The notes: generated from the letters alone by a model not told the origin. A stretch of DNA of 64,000 nt from Rothia aeria (GCA_002355935.1 AP017895.1:1-64000); one strand, 5' to 3'. Positions 42,075 to 54,923 are shown, numbered from the stretch's first letter. Translations and numbers: made by a program.

Positions 42075-45000
42075 ATGCCCGACGCTCTAGCACCTTTCTC
42101 ACCCGCCACTCAGCAATGGTTCCGCAACGCTTTTGGCACCCCGACCGCCGCGCAGGAAGGCGCTTGGGAGAGTATCAGCAAGGGCGAAAACGCGCTTATT
42201 ATCGCCCCCACGGGCTCCGGCAAAACCCTTGCCGCTTTCCTGTGGGCGCTCGATGCGCTCTACCGCGACAAAAGCACAGAACCGGGTCAGCGCGAGCTTA
42301 CGACATCGGCTCAGGCGCAGAAAAACGGGGACGCTCGGGAAACACACAAGACCAAGAAAAAGCGTGCGGGCGGTACGCGCATCCTGTATGTTTCACCTCT
42401 GAAAGCTCTCGGGGCGGATGTGGAACGCAACCTGCGCGCGCCGCTTGCGGGGATTGCGCATACGGCGAAGGAATCCGGGCGAACCCCGCCCGATATTACC
42501 GTGGGTATTCGAAGCGGTGACACCCCGGCGCGAGAGAGGCGGCAGCTTATCAGCAACCCGCCCGATATTCTGCTGACCACCCCCGAATCGCTCTACCTTA
42601 TGCTGACCTCTGCGGCACGTTCGACACTCACCGGCGTGACAACTGTGATTGTGGACGAGGTGCACGCCCTGGCGGGAACTAAGCGCGGGGCGCATCTGGC
42701 GGTGTCCCTGGAGAGGCTCGATCAGCTGGTGGAGCGACCGGTGCAGCGCATCGGACTCTCTGCAACCGTGAACCCACCCGAAGCCGTCGCCACATTTTTA
42801 GGCGGGGTGCACCCGGTGACAATCGTGGCGCGGCAGGTGCCCAAACGTTGGGATCTGCGGCTCTCGGTACCCGTGCCGGATATGGCGGCGCTCGGCGGGG
42901 CAAACGATTACGGGCAGGGCAGCTATGCCCCCGGGAGCAACGGGCACCGCGCGGGCAGGATTCGCCCGGTTCAGCCCCGAACGCCCCGGATTTGCAGGTT
43001 CAGGCAGCCGATGATGCGCCATCCTATACTCTTGCGGATGCTATTGGCACCTTCCCCGGTGAAGAAGGATTATCTCTTGAGCTGCTGAACAGCTCTGCCG
43101 AACAAGATGGTGCCGCGAGCGCGACGGCGGGTGCCGGGGCACGGAAGCCGGGCGGTGAGGGCGAGCGCGCGTCCGGGTATCGTGCCTCGATTTGGCCTTA
43201 TGTTCAGGAACGCATCGTGGACGATATCGAGAATAATCGTTCTACGATCGTGTTCGTGAACTCGCGTGGGCTTGCCGAAAAACTTACCGCGGCTCTCAAC
43301 GATATTCATGTGCGCCGCGAGCTCTCACGGCGCGAGCTTGCGGGTGAGCCTCTGCCTGACATTGGTGAGGATCCAGATATTGCGCCGTTGGCGCGGGCGC
43401 ATCACGGTTCGGTGGCGAAGGATCAGCGCACGCTTATCGAAGAGTCCCTCAAGAATGGTTCGCTGCGGTGTGTGGTCGCCACAAGTTCCCTGGAGCTCGG
43501 CATCGATATGGGGCATGTGGATGCGGTTATTCAGGTGGCGTCCCCGCCGTCGGTGGCTTCCGGTCTGCAGCGGGTGGGTCGTGCCGGGCACCGAGTGGGC
43601 GAGGTTTCGCGCGGGCTTTTTTATCCGAAGCATCGCGGGGATTTGTTGGGCTCTGCCGTGGCTCTGTCCGGTATGCTCGCCGGGTCTTTAGAACCGCTTA
43701 CCGTTCCCGCGAACCCGCTGGATGTGCTTGCCCAGCAGACCGTCGCCGCCTGCGCTTTGGGGCCTATCGGGGTGGATGCCTGGTACGAGGCGCTGCGCCG
43801 CACCGCTCCTTTCGCGAACCTTTCGCGCGCGCTCTATGACAGTACTTTAGAGATGCTGGCGGGCAAGTACCCTTCCGATGAGTTTGCGGAGCTTCGCCCG
43901 CGTATTATTTGGGATCGCGCCGCCACTGCCGATGCGCCAAGCGGCACGATTGAGGGGCGACCCGGTGCGCAGCGGCTTGCCGTGACTTCGGGCGGGACGA
44001 TTCCCGATCGTGGGCTTTTTCCTGTCTACCTGGCCGGTTCTGAGGATTCCAAAGCACCTAAACGGGTGGGCGAGCTGGACGAGGAGATGGTCTACGAGTC
44101 GCGGGCAGGCGATGTGATCGCCTTGGGGGCGAGCAGTTGGCGCATCGAGGACATCTCACACGATGCGGTGCGCGTGAGCCCCGCACCCGGCGAGCCTTCA
44201 CGCCTGCCGTTTTGGCATGGTGAGCGGGTGGGCCGCCCGGTGGCGTTGGGCCGTCGTCTGGGGCAGTTTACCCGCGAGTTAGCGAAGTCTGCGGGTGCTG
44301 ACTCCGGAAGCGAAGACGCCTCAGCGACGGCTGCGATACGCGCCGAGCTGACCCGGTTAGGGCTGGATTCTTGGGCGAGCGATAATTTGCTCGCTTATAT
44401 TCGGGAGCAGCGCGAGGCTACCGGCGTGGTCCCCACCGATACGCGGTTTGTGGTGGAGCGCTGCCGCGATGAACTGGGAGATTGGCGCGTTATTTTGCAT
44501 TCGCCGTACGGGTATCCGGTGCATGCGCCTTGGGCTGTGGCGGTGGGCGCCCGCGTGCAGGAACGGTACGGTATTGATGCCAGCGCGCTTGCGGCAGATG
44601 ATGGTATTGTGCTGCGTATTCCTGCGGTGGAAGATACCCCGCTGGGTGCTGAACTTTTTCTCTTCGAGCCCGATGAGCTAGAGGAGATCGTCAAGGATCG
44701 TGTGGGCGAATCGGCGCTTTTCGCGTCTCGTTTTCGAGAGAGCGCCGCCCGTGCCCTGCTTCTGCCGCGCCGCGATCCGGGCAGGCGTACTCCCCTATGG
44801 CAGCAGCGCCAGCGTTCGGCGCAACTGTTGGATGTTGCGCGCAAATACCCCGAGTTCCCGATTCTGTTGGAAACCGCCCGCGAATGCTTGCAGGATGTAT
44901 ATGATGTTCCTGCGCTTCTTCAGCTGCATCGGGATATTGCCGCGCGGCGCATCAGCCTGTCGCAGGTGCAGACCGAGGGGCCTTCGCCTTTTGCCCGCAC

Positions 45001-47677
45001 CATGCTTTTCGAGTACGTGGCGGAGCATATTTATGATACGGATGCGCCCGCCGCTGAACGCCGCGCTGCCGCTTTGGCACTGGATCCGGCGCTTTTGGCG
45101 GAGCTGCTGGGTACCGCTCAGCTGCGCGATCTGCTGGATCCGCAGGTGATTCTTGAGGTTCAGGAGCGTCTTCAGCGCACCGGGGTGAAGTATCGGGCAC
45201 GCGGGGTTGAGGGTGTGGCGGATCTTCTGCGCCAGCTCGGTCCGCTCACGGCAAATGAGCTGGCGCTGCGGATGCGCGGGAATGAGGGGTCCGGGGTTGA
45301 GGCCGTGCCCGAGGTCTCTTGGAGCACTCCAAAAGGCAGCGAAAGTCGATCTAAAAAGGCTGATATTTCACATGAGACCGGGCACTCAGCCGAAAATACC
45401 GCCGAGGGTCTACCGGAAGAAGACCTTGAAACTACCCCGCACGCCACCGCCGAAGAGGCGCGCACGCTTGCCGAAGAGCTGGTCGCATCCCGCAGGGCAT
45501 TCGTTATCAATCCGCACTCAAATATAGCGGGTAGCACGGAACCGATCTATGCCGCAGTGGAAGACGCCGCCCGGCTGCGCGACGGGTTAGGGCTGCCGCT
45601 TCCGGTCGGGATTGCTCAGGCGTACCTCATGCCGGTCGCCGCGCCGCTCGAAGACCTAATCTCGCGGTATGCGCGCACGCACATCCCCTTTACCGCAGCC
45701 GAGGCGAGCGCCCATTTCAGCCGCATCACGCCGACGGGTTCGGGTGCTATTCTGCCGGTTTTACGCGCTTTAGAGACGCAGAATCGGCTGTTCTCGGGTG
45801 AGTACCTGCCCGAGGAACTGCGTGTATCTCGCGCGGAGGCAGCCGATACGATACCGCCCTCCCCCGCGCCCACGGCAAGCCTGGAATGGGTGGACGCCGA
45901 GGTGCTTCGCCTGCTTCGTGCCCGGTCTTTGGCGGCGCTGCGCCGCGAGATTGAGCCGGTGCCACAGCGTGCCTATGGTGCGTTCCTGCCCACCTGGCAG
46001 GGAGTGCGCACGCAGACGGTCAAGGTTTCGCGCAGGCTCGCAGAAACCACCGAGTACGGTGCGTATTACGAGCCCGAACGCACGGTTCAGGTTCTTGCCG
46101 AAAACAAAGGTTCATCCGCCGAGGCATTAGAGGGTCGCGAAGGCTTACTGACGGTCATTGATCAGCTGGCCGGGGTGCGTGTGCCCGCCTCTGCTTTGGA
46201 GACCCTCGTCTTGCCAGCACGGGTGCGTGATTATTCGCCGCAGCTCTTAGATAGTCTGTTGGCCAGCGGAGAGGTGCTTTGGCGCGGCGAAGGCGAAATC
46301 TCCGGCAATGACGGCTGGGTGAGCCTGCATCTTACCGAATCCGCCGAGCTGACCCTGCCCGATTCTTCCCGCACGCAGGCCTTGGATGAGCTGGGCTCGG
46401 TGGAGCACGCCGTCTTTGAGGCGCTTTCCGGCGGCGGGCTATTCTTTATGCCGCTTCGTGAGCGCGTGAACGACATCTTGGCCTCTCGCGCCGCCTCGGG
46501 CGAGGTTGTGCATTTTCCGGAGGCTTCGGAGGTATCCGCCGCGCTGTGGCGCCTGGTGTGGGCGGGGTTGGTCACGAACGATACTTTCGCCCCGGTACGT
46601 GCCATGCTGGCGGGCGGATCGAGTGCGCATCCGGTGCGGCCCGCCGCTCCCCTAGCGCGCCCGGTGCGCAGGCGCGGTGCCGCACGATTGTCGGCGGCGC
46701 GTACTTCTGTGGGTGCTTATCCGCGCAGGTATAGCGGCTTGGGCGGCACCCGTGCCAGCTCTTCTGATCCGCAGGTTTCGGCCCGGGATTCCGGACGTTT
46801 CAGCCATATTAGCCTTCCCCAGAGCCGCCCTCATACTGGGGGCACCGAGTCTTCGCAGGAAGCGGATGCGACCGTTACCGCCTATGCTCGCGCGGAGCTT
46901 CTTTTAGACAGGTACGGTGTGCTCACGCGCGGCGCGCTCGCCTCTGAGGATGTGCCCGGTGGCTTTGCGGCCCTGTACCGCGTCTATGCGGCTGCCGAGG
47001 AACGTGCCCTGGTGCGGCGCGGATACTTCATTGAGGGGCTGGGTGCGGCTCAGTTTGCCTCCCCAGCAACAGTGGATGCGGTGCGCTCCTACACTAATAT
47101 TGGCACCGACACCCCGCAGAATACCGGAGTAAAGCGAACAAAAACCGAGGAAGTATTCGGTGTATTTGAGGGTGTTCTGTTGGCGGCTACAGACCCTGCG
47201 AATCCCTATGGTGCGGCGCTCACGTGGCCTTCCGTCCCCAGCTTGCTCTCGGTCTCTTCTACATTCGGCGGTGCGGAAGAGGCTGCGCGCGAAAGCGCAG
47301 AGACCGCTCGGTCCGTGCGGCATCGTCCGGGGCGTAAGGCGGGTGCCTGCCTCATCCTGCTCGATGGTGAAGCGGTCCTCTATCTGGAACGCGGCGGCAA
47401 AACCCTGCTGTCTTTCACGGCTGACCCTCTCAAACTTGAGGCTGCGGCTCCGCTGCTGGCGCGCATCGTGCAGGCGGGTATTGCTGAGAAGATCGTGGTG
47501 GAAAAACTCAACGATTGTGATATTCTAGCGACCCCGGAACCGCCGAATCATCGGGGAGCCTCCAAGGCCGATTCTAACCGGCTGACCGAGCATCCGGTGG
47601 TGGCGTTACGGCGCGCACTGCTTGCGCAGGGCTTTTACACGACTCCGCGCGGTCTGCGGATGCGCCGCTCCCTCTAA
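42075..47677 (+). CDS. lhr: Lhr-type ATP-dependent helicase, one frameshift
   Basis: Large superfamily 2 DNA helicase (3'-5' translocase) implicated in DNA repair. Repaired product is 1867 residues, longer than the roughly 1500-1600 typical of actinobacterial Lhr. Walker A is APTGSGKTLAAFL near residue 47; motif II is VDEVHALAG; motif III is GLSATVNPP. The second RecA domain has STIVFVNSRGLAEKL, ATSSLELGIDMGHVD and QRVGRAGHRVG. It is followed by winged-helix and beta-barrel (Lhr core) regions and a long C-terminal extension ending RGLRMRRSL. One base is missing between about 42930 and 42975 in a Gly/Ser-rich insert between the RecA domains. The additional length comes from such low-complexity inserts. 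Confidence 0.93.
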
Positions 47678-47692
47678 AATACTGGGGTACCT

Positions 47693-47710
47693 ATGCATCT
47701 GGGGTACCCA
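47693..47710. terminator. Small hairpin after lhr
   Basis: ATCTGGG gta CCCAGAT, 7 pairs, with a GGGGTACC direct repeat just upstream; about 20 bases beyond the lhr stop, between convergent lhr and TetR genes. No T-tract directly follows. Confidence 0.35.
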
Positions 47711-47799
47711 GATATGTGGGTGCTTTAAAAGCAGAAACCCGCATCGAGGGAACCGAAATATTTTCGGCAGCTCCCGATGTGGGGTCTTGTTGAAAGGCT

Positions 47800-48438
47800 C
47801 TAGTAGCCACCTCCGGTGAGGTTATCAGCGGCGCCCATGCACAGTTCGATAGCTTCTTCGGTGCGCATTGCCCGTGCCCCCGCCGAGACACGCCCGCGTG
47901 CTTTCCCCTGCACCACGTGCCGGGCGAAGTAATCGACGAGATGCATCCAGCCGCCAAGTATCATGCGGGTGCGGTCGTTCACGGGCATGCCGGTGCGGTG
48001 CAGCATCCATTCGAGGTACTCATCCGGGGTGTCGGGAACGGCGCTGGTGGCTTCGGTGCCGCGCCCGGCCACACGGTCAAAGTAGACATGTAACGCTGTG
48101 TGCAGCGCCTCCTGCGGGTCTTCGTGATGCTCGCTGAGGGTTTCCAGAACCGCCCGGGCTTCACGGCGAGTCACAGCAGCAGCCAGGGACTCCTTGCCGG
48201 GGAAGTAATGGTACAGCAGGGCACGGGTAATCCCGGCTTCCTTGGCGATGTCGAGCATGGAGGCGCCTACCACTCCGCGCCGGGCAAAATGTGCGGCGGC
48301 AACATTAATAATCTGCTCTTCGCGGGCGGCGGGGGTCAGCCGCGTACGGTGCGGCACAGGAAGCTTCCTCGTCTTATTTTTAGTGTGGTTGGGTGCGTCT
48401 TGACTCATTTCAGCTTCGTTGCGTATATAGTGTTCCAT
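47800..48438 (-). CDS. TetR-family transcriptional regulator
   Basis: Ligand-responsive repressor, 212 residues. After a basic 35-residue N-terminal tail, the helix-turn-helix lies at about 40-85: REEQIINVAAAHFARRGV, ASMLDIAKEAGITRALLYHYFPGKESL. The C-terminal ligand domain is helical and not assignable. ATG 48438 has AAGGGG 6 bases upstream; a second ATG 10 codons in is possible. It stands between lhr and a pseudouridine synthase gene, so its target is not evident from the neighbours. Confidence 0.9.
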   Translation of the reverse strand: MEHYIRNEAEMSQDAPNHTKNKTRKLPVPHRTRLTPAAREEQIINVAAAHFARRGVVGASMLDIAKEAGITRALLYHYFPGKESLAAAVTRREARAVLETLSEHHEDPQEALHTALHVYFDRVAGRGTEATSAVPDTPDEYLEWMLHRTGMPVNDRTRMILGGWMHLVDYFARHVVQGKARGRVSAGARAMRTEEAIELCMGAADNLTGGGY

Positions 48439-48664
48439 AATTGCCCCTTATATGTTCGATTGCTCGAACCCTCTTTTTCAATCCTACCGCTTCACCCTGA
48501 ACGGCTGTGGGTTTTCAGAAAATATGACGCCCAAACGGGCATCGAACGGCCATATTTAACGCCTCAAAAACTATAGAAAAATCTATACTGCATAAACTTC
48601 AGCTTTAATTAGACAGATAAAGTGGATATTTTGGGGGAAATATTACGCCAACGGGGGCCGCCGG

Positions 48665-48670
48665 TAGAAT
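48665..48670 (+). promoter_or_regulatory. Candidate -10 box giving a leaderless transcript
   Basis: TAGAAT ends 6 bases before the ATG at 48677, so transcription would start on the start codon. No ribosome site is present in the short interval. Confidence 0.45.
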
Positions 48671-48676
48671 CGGCGT

Positions 48677-49777
48677 ATGCCCAGACGAGTCACACGAGAC
48701 ACTAAAACCCCGCCGCTGCCCCAGCGGGCGGGTATTGACCCGGTAGCGTTTACCCTCCCCAATGACCCGGGGGCCGCGCTTGACATCGCGGGGTCAGCGC
48801 ACCCCAATCAGCCGGTGAGAACTGTCGCAGATTTTTTAGTGGCCCGGTTCTACCCACATAACCCACGAATTATTACGGACCGTCTTGAGCGCGGGGAGAT
48901 CCGCACCGATAACGGGCGTATCCTCACCGGCGATTCACCGTACGTTCCCGGGCTCACCATCTGGTACTATCGGGAACTGCCCGAGGAGCCTCAGCTCCCC
49001 GATGACCTGCCGGTACTCTACGAAGATGAACATGTGCTGGCGGTCGATAAACCGCATTTTCTGCCCACCACCCCGCGCGGGGCGTTCGTGGCCCAGACGG
49101 CCCTCACCAAGCTGCGGGTACGCGAGGGAAACCCGCTGCTGGTGCCGGTTCACCGGCTGGACCGGGCGACGGCGGGGGTGCTGCTCTTCGCCAAAACGGT
49201 TCCGGCGCGGGGATTATTTCAGACCATGTTTGCCCGCCGCGAGGTCTTCAAAGAATATCTGGCGGTGGCCCGCCCCATACCCGATCCTCAGGCGCGTGCC
49301 GCAGCATTATCGGGTGAGCTGACGGTGCGCACCCGCATTGAGAAAATACGGGGTAAGCTGCAGGTGCGGCAATGGGATCAGCCATCGTGTGAACGGGAAC
49401 TATTGAACCCCAACGCCACCACCGGGGTGCGCATCCTCACAGTTTTCGATGCGCCCGGCCCGCATCATACAGCCAATACACCTCAGCACACCGGCGCAAT
49501 CGCGCACCCGGCACCGGGCTGCCCCGTCACCGGTGGGCAGCTGGCACTGTACCGGTTACGCCCGCACACCGGTAAAACCCACCAGCTGCGCGCCCACCTG
49601 CACCTGCTGGGGGCACCCATTGCAGGGGATGTGCTCTACCCGAAGGTACTGCCGCCAGCCGATGCCCCGGAGCTGCCGCTTCAGCTAGTGGCGCACCGAC
49701 TGGAGTTTGAGCACCCCGTCACGGGCGAGCGGGTGCGGTTACGCAGTATGCGGAAGCTGGCTCTTCTACCGTCATAA
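48677..49777 (+). CDS. RluA-family RNA pseudouridine synthase
   Basis: Isomerises uridine to pseudouridine in rRNA or tRNA; the exact target is unknown. 366 residues, uninterrupted. An S4-like N-terminal region (VADFLVARFYPHNPRIITDRLERGEI) precedes the catalytic domain with AVDKPHFLPTTP, the catalytic Asp in VHRLDRATAGVLLF near 165, and RLRPHTGKTHQLRAHL near 300. It is followed by GDVLYP and a LVAHRLEFEHP end. Not part of an operon with the divergent TetR gene. Confidence 0.92.
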   Translation: MPRRVTRDTKTPPLPQRAGIDPVAFTLPNDPGAALDIAGSAHPNQPVRTVADFLVARFYPHNPRIITDRLERGEIRTDNGRILTGDSPYVPGLTIWYYRELPEEPQLPDDLPVLYEDEHVLAVDKPHFLPTTPRGAFVAQTALTKLRVREGNPLLVPVHRLDRATAGVLLFAKTVPARGLFQTMFARREVFKEYLAVARPIPDPQARAAALSGELTVRTRIEKIRGKLQVRQWDQPSCERELLNPNATTGVRILTVFDAPGPHHTANTPQHTGAIAHPAPGCPVTGGQLALYRLRPHTGKTHQLRAHLHLLGAPIAGDVLYPKVLPPADAPELPLQLVAHRLEFEHPVTGERVRLRSMRKLALLPS

Positions 49778-49914
49778 TCCACCATAAATTCAGCCCTGAG
49801 GCCATAAGCCTGCACGTGAAGGCGAACATTTCCCACAAGATGGGATAATGTCAAAGGTAAATAAGGGTAAAGTATAGATGAGTAAAACTGTCTCGGCCCC
49901 CGGGAAAGGCATTT

Positions 49915-51186
49915 ATGGAATCCACTCACACATCGCAGGCGCCCACCCACACCGCAGCCGACTACGCCCAGCGTGCGGCTGATCGTGCCCGGTTAGCCGC
50001 GGATTCGGTGCTTCACCAATTTGCGCACCGTCCCTTGGGCGTGCCCGGAACGCTTCTTGGTTCCGTGCAGGTGCCCGAAACCCGGCCCCTCAGCAAACGG
50101 CTTAAAGACTGGCACTACTGGTGGCAGGCGCATTTTTTGGAGTGCGTGGTAGACGCCGGGGAACGCGAGCTGCACGCCGGTAACCGGCTGGGTGCCTCAG
50201 AATGGCTTTCGCGCGCCCGCGCGCTGGTGCGCGGCATTAACGCCCGAAACCTGGGCACATTCGTGAACGGCTTCTACGACGATATGGCGTGGCTGGCGTT
50301 GGCTGCCGGTCGCATGAATGAGCTGTCCCGCGCCATGAACGGCGGCGAAGGTGATACCGGTGCGCAGGACGCCGGGAACGTTCTGTTCCCGCAGCTGCGT
50401 TCCGGCATGTCACCCTACGGTGGGGTGAGCTGGTCAAAGCAGAAACGGGATTTCATTAACACCCCGGCGACGGCCCCCACCGCCCTGGCGTTCGCCCGCG
50501 CCGGTGACGTTGCCGACGCCTCCGCCCTGGTGACCTGGCTCAATAACACCCTGTGGGATGCGGAGCGTTCGCTCTACATCGACGGGGTGAACGTGCGCAC
50601 CGGCAAGGTCCGTGATGTGGTCGGTGCCCGCGACATCGACTTGGATTACGAGCAGAATATTTACACGTACAACCAGGGGACGGCTCTGGCCGCACTGCTG
50701 GCGGTCGCAGAACGCAGCCCCGAGCAGGCACACTCCCTGGTGCGCCGTGCCGAGCAGCTGATTGTGGGTATTGTGACCCACCTGAGCGAGGAGTTCGTGT
50801 TCAGCGACGGCCAGCGCGGGCGTGTGCTCGCATCCGGCGGTGACGGCGACGGTGCGTTGTTTACCGGCATCCTGGTGCGGTACTTGGCACAGGCGGCACA
50901 GTGCGAGCTGCTGAGCAAGGATGCACGCCTGCTGGCGGCCTCACTGGTGCACGGCAGCGCCCGCGCAGTGTGGGAGGGGCGCCGCGAGTTCGACCCCGAG
51001 CTGCCGCTGAGCGAACCGGGTGTGAACACCAGCGAAATCCGTGGCGACGCGGTGGCGGTGTTCTCCCCCAAGTTCACGGAGCAGGCGCACACGGTACTGC
51101 CGGCGGGCACCCCCGTGGAGCTCTCCGGGCAGCTGCAGGCATGGATGGTGCTAGAGGCATCAGCCCTGCTGACGCGCGTATCCTAG
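49915..51186 (+). CDS. Glycoside hydrolase family 76 protein (alpha-1,6-mannanase-like)
   Basis: Predicted endo-acting alpha-mannan hydrolase or related (alpha/alpha)6-barrel enzyme, 423 residues. The paired catalytic Asp motif is visible in NGFYDDMAWLALAA near 122, and the second GH76 signature in YTYNQGTALAALLAVAE near 250. There is no signal peptide, so it would act inside the cell or be exported otherwise. GGGAAAGG precedes the ATG. It lies 135 bases upstream of tgt on the same strand; no functional link is evident. Genes for mannose-phosphate synthesis are elsewhere in the window. Confidence 0.87.
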   Translation: MESTHTSQAPTHTAADYAQRAADRARLAADSVLHQFAHRPLGVPGTLLGSVQVPETRPLSKRLKDWHYWWQAHFLECVVDAGERELHAGNRLGASEWLSRARALVRGINARNLGTFVNGFYDDMAWLALAAGRMNELSRAMNGGEGDTGAQDAGNVLFPQLRSGMSPYGGVSWSKQKRDFINTPATAPTALAFARAGDVADASALVTWLNNTLWDAERSLYIDGVNVRTGKVRDVVGARDIDLDYEQNIYTYNQGTALAALLAVAERSPEQAHSLVRRAEQLIVGIVTHLSEEFVFSDGQRGRVLASGGDGDGALFTGILVRYLAQAAQCELLSKDARLLAASLVHGSARAVWEGRREFDPELPLSEPGVNTSEIRGDAVAVFSPKFTEQAHTVLPAGTPVELSGQLQAWMVLEASALLTRVS

Positions 51187-52632
<1,446 letters not shown>

Positions 52633-52648
52633 CTACGAAAGGCCTACT

Positions 52649-53214
52649 GTGAGTGTTACGAAGGTACCTGATGAAGAGCTGCTCGTGTTTGACCACGAGA
52701 TCGCGGCGAACCCCAAACGGGTGTTTACCGCCTACCTTGACCCCTCACAGCTACACCGCTGGTACGGTCCGGCGGGGTGGCGTGCCCAAACAGACGACCT
52801 TGTTGTGGAGTCCGTAGTGGGCGGTATTCAGCGGGTGCGGATGGTGAACGATTTCGACCCGGGGGCCACCTGCGTGCTGCAGAGCCGGTTCCTGGCTATT
52901 GAGCCGTACCACGAGCTGGAGTACGCCGAGCAGCTGCCGAACCACCTGGGTGAGCCCAGCGACATTCTGGTGTATTCCCGGTTCCGTTTTCACCCCGAGA
53001 CGGTGATTACTCCCGAAGGTGTGGGTGAGGGCACGCGCATCACCGTGGAGATCGGCCCCATGCCCCGAATGTTCACGAGGAGGTACGCACCAGCTGGCGT
53101 TCCACCTTCGCCCGGCTGGATGCGCTGCTCACCGAACACGACGACCCTGAACAAGAAGATGCCAGCCCCGAACAAACGGATGACGGCCCCGGCCAGGCAT
53201 CGGACCCTCGCTAG
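52649..53214 (+). CDS. SRPBCC/AHSA1-like protein, one frameshift
   Basis: START-like lipid- or ligand-binding fold; repaired product is 188 residues. AANPKRVFTAYLDPSQLHRWYGPAGW is the typical N-terminal segment, followed by beta strands (RVRMVNDFDPG, LQSRFLAIEPYHELEYAEQ) and a final helix VRTSWRSTFARLDALLTEH, then an acidic tail. One C is missing at 53063-53066, which otherwise removes the final helix. GTG start with GAAAGG upstream, 16 bases after tgt, so probably cotranscribed. Function unknown. Confidence 0.82.
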
Positions 53215-53464
53215 TGGCAAGCCGCGCATCGCCTCATTCTTGGCCCTATGTGGCGCGGGGTGCCGCACATCCCCTATACTACAAGTGACTCCAGTCACCC
53301 TCGAATTGGATGGGATCATGATTATTCAGCGCCGCTGCTACGAAAACGACCGCTAATACCCACGGCACACGCACACCCGCGAACACTGACGACGTGGGTT
53401 CTACGCGTATGCCGTCAACACCCCACAGGTATAAAAGCACTCGACGTTTTCAAGGAACAAACGC

Positions 53465-54787
53465 ATGACCCCCAATACCCCCGCCAGCGCGCCCAAAAAC
53501 CCGTTACGGGCCAACACAGCATTTCAGCGCACCGCTGCGGCCCTCGCCCTCAACCAGCTCTCAGACGCAATGTCTCTCATCACCATCACCTTCATGGTGA
53601 TAGCGATGAACGGCTCCCCCGAGCTCGCCTCCCTGGTGCTTTTCTGCTGCAGCTTCACCGCAATCACCGCCGGTATTATTTCCGGCACCATCGTAGACCG
53701 CATGACCCCGCGGCGGGCACTCATCCTCTCATGCGCCACCCAAACACTGGGCTGGGTGGGCGTGCTTGCCCTCAGCATGAGCGGGTCCCACTCTATTGTG
53801 GTGCTAACACTTATTCTGGTGCTGCTGACCGCCGCATCCCAGCTGGATTACCCCAGCGAGCAGAAAATCATTGCCGCGACCGTTCCCGTCACGGATCTAG
53901 GGCGCGCCTCAGCCATAGGGCAAGCACGCGAATCAGCCGCCAACCTATTCGGGGCACCAATTGCAGGATTTATCGCGGGGATATCACTTCACCTGCTGCT
54001 TGCGGCGCAGGGGCTGCTCAACCTGGTGGCCCTCGCCGTGGTTCCCAGCCGCAGAAGCATCGACCAGTACCGGAAGACGAAAAACAACAGCGACGACCCC
54101 GCGCCCGGCGGCAGCACCGTATCGGCCACCGACAGCGCGGCACCTGAAACGACCTCCGGGATACTCGCGGACTTCAAAGACGGGTGGCGGCGAGTACTCG
54201 CCGACAAAACCCTACTGGCAATAGCCGCCGTGACCGGAATAGCAAATTTTGCGACCACCGGTATTCCGCTCACTCTCATCTACTACTACCAGTCGGCTGG
54301 CTTCTCAGCACTGTGGGTGGGGGTACTCATGGGCGCCTTCGGGGCGGGAGTACTTACCGGCTCCACCCTGGTAGGCTTTCTCACCGACCGGCTGGCGCTG
54401 AGCACCCTGGGGATATGCGCCGTGGGTACGATCGCGGCAGGGCAGCTCGCCGCAGTATTCATACACCCCACATTCTGGGCGACAGCCGTTGTGTTCGCGC
54501 TCGCCGGGGTGCCGCTACCGGCGTTTAACGCCAGCATTATGGCCTACGTGAACGCCACCACCGACGAGGCCGCAATAGGCAGGGTGCACTCGGCGCTGGG
54601 CGTGCCCGTCATGGCGCTAATGCCCGCAGCGACACTCGCCGCCGGGGTGCTTTTCGGTGCCTGGGGTGCTGGCACCACCCTACTGTTCTTCGCCGTATTC
54701 ATGGTGCTTTCGCTGGTGCTTATGCTCGTACAGCCGGGCCTGCGCACCCTGCCCAAACTCTCCGAACTGGAAGACGTGAACTCATAG
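53465..54787 (+). CDS. MFS transporter (MDR-like)
   Basis: Secondary transporter of 440 residues with about 12 membrane segments, uninterrupted. The loop after helix 2 reads GTIVDRMTPRRAL (the DRxxRR signature of the major facilitator superfamily). A charged cytoplasmic loop of about 45 residues (YRKTKNNSDDPAPGG) separates the two halves. Substrate cannot be inferred; drug or metabolite efflux is possible. AAGGAAC lies upstream of the ATG. Convergent with a lipoprotein gene across a strong terminator. Confidence 0.9.
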   Translation: MTPNTPASAPKNPLRANTAFQRTAAALALNQLSDAMSLITITFMVIAMNGSPELASLVLFCCSFTAITAGIISGTIVDRMTPRRALILSCATQTLGWVGVLALSMSGSHSIVVLTLILVLLTAASQLDYPSEQKIIAATVPVTDLGRASAIGQARESAANLFGAPIAGFIAGISLHLLLAAQGLLNLVALAVVPSRRSIDQYRKTKNNSDDPAPGGSTVSATDSAAPETTSGILADFKDGWRRVLADKTLLAIAAVTGIANFATTGIPLTLIYYYQSAGFSALWVGVLMGAFGAGVLTGSTLVGFLTDRLALSTLGICAVGTIAAGQLAAVFIHPTFWATAVVFALAGVPLPAFNASIMAYVNATTDEAAIGRVHSALGVPVMALMPAATLAAGVLFGAWGAGTTLLFFAVFMVLSLVLMLVQPGLRTLPKLSELEDVNS

Positions 54788-54837
54788 TCCGCGCCCCTCA
54801 CCGGCAGAAAGGGGAGGAACAAATCGCAGCCAACACA

Positions 54838-54894
54838 AAGGCGCTTTAGCGGCAGATAACGGTTTCGGGCCGTTGCCTGCCGCTAAAGCGCCTT
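54838..54894. terminator. Large bidirectional terminator hairpin
   Basis: AAGGCGCTTTAGCGGCAG / CTGCCGCTAAAGCGCCTT (18 pairs) encloses a second hairpin AACGG/CCGTT. Located between convergent genes. Confidence 0.85.
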
Positions 54895-54923
54895 GAGAAG
54901 GAACCAGCAGTAAATAGCTGCGG

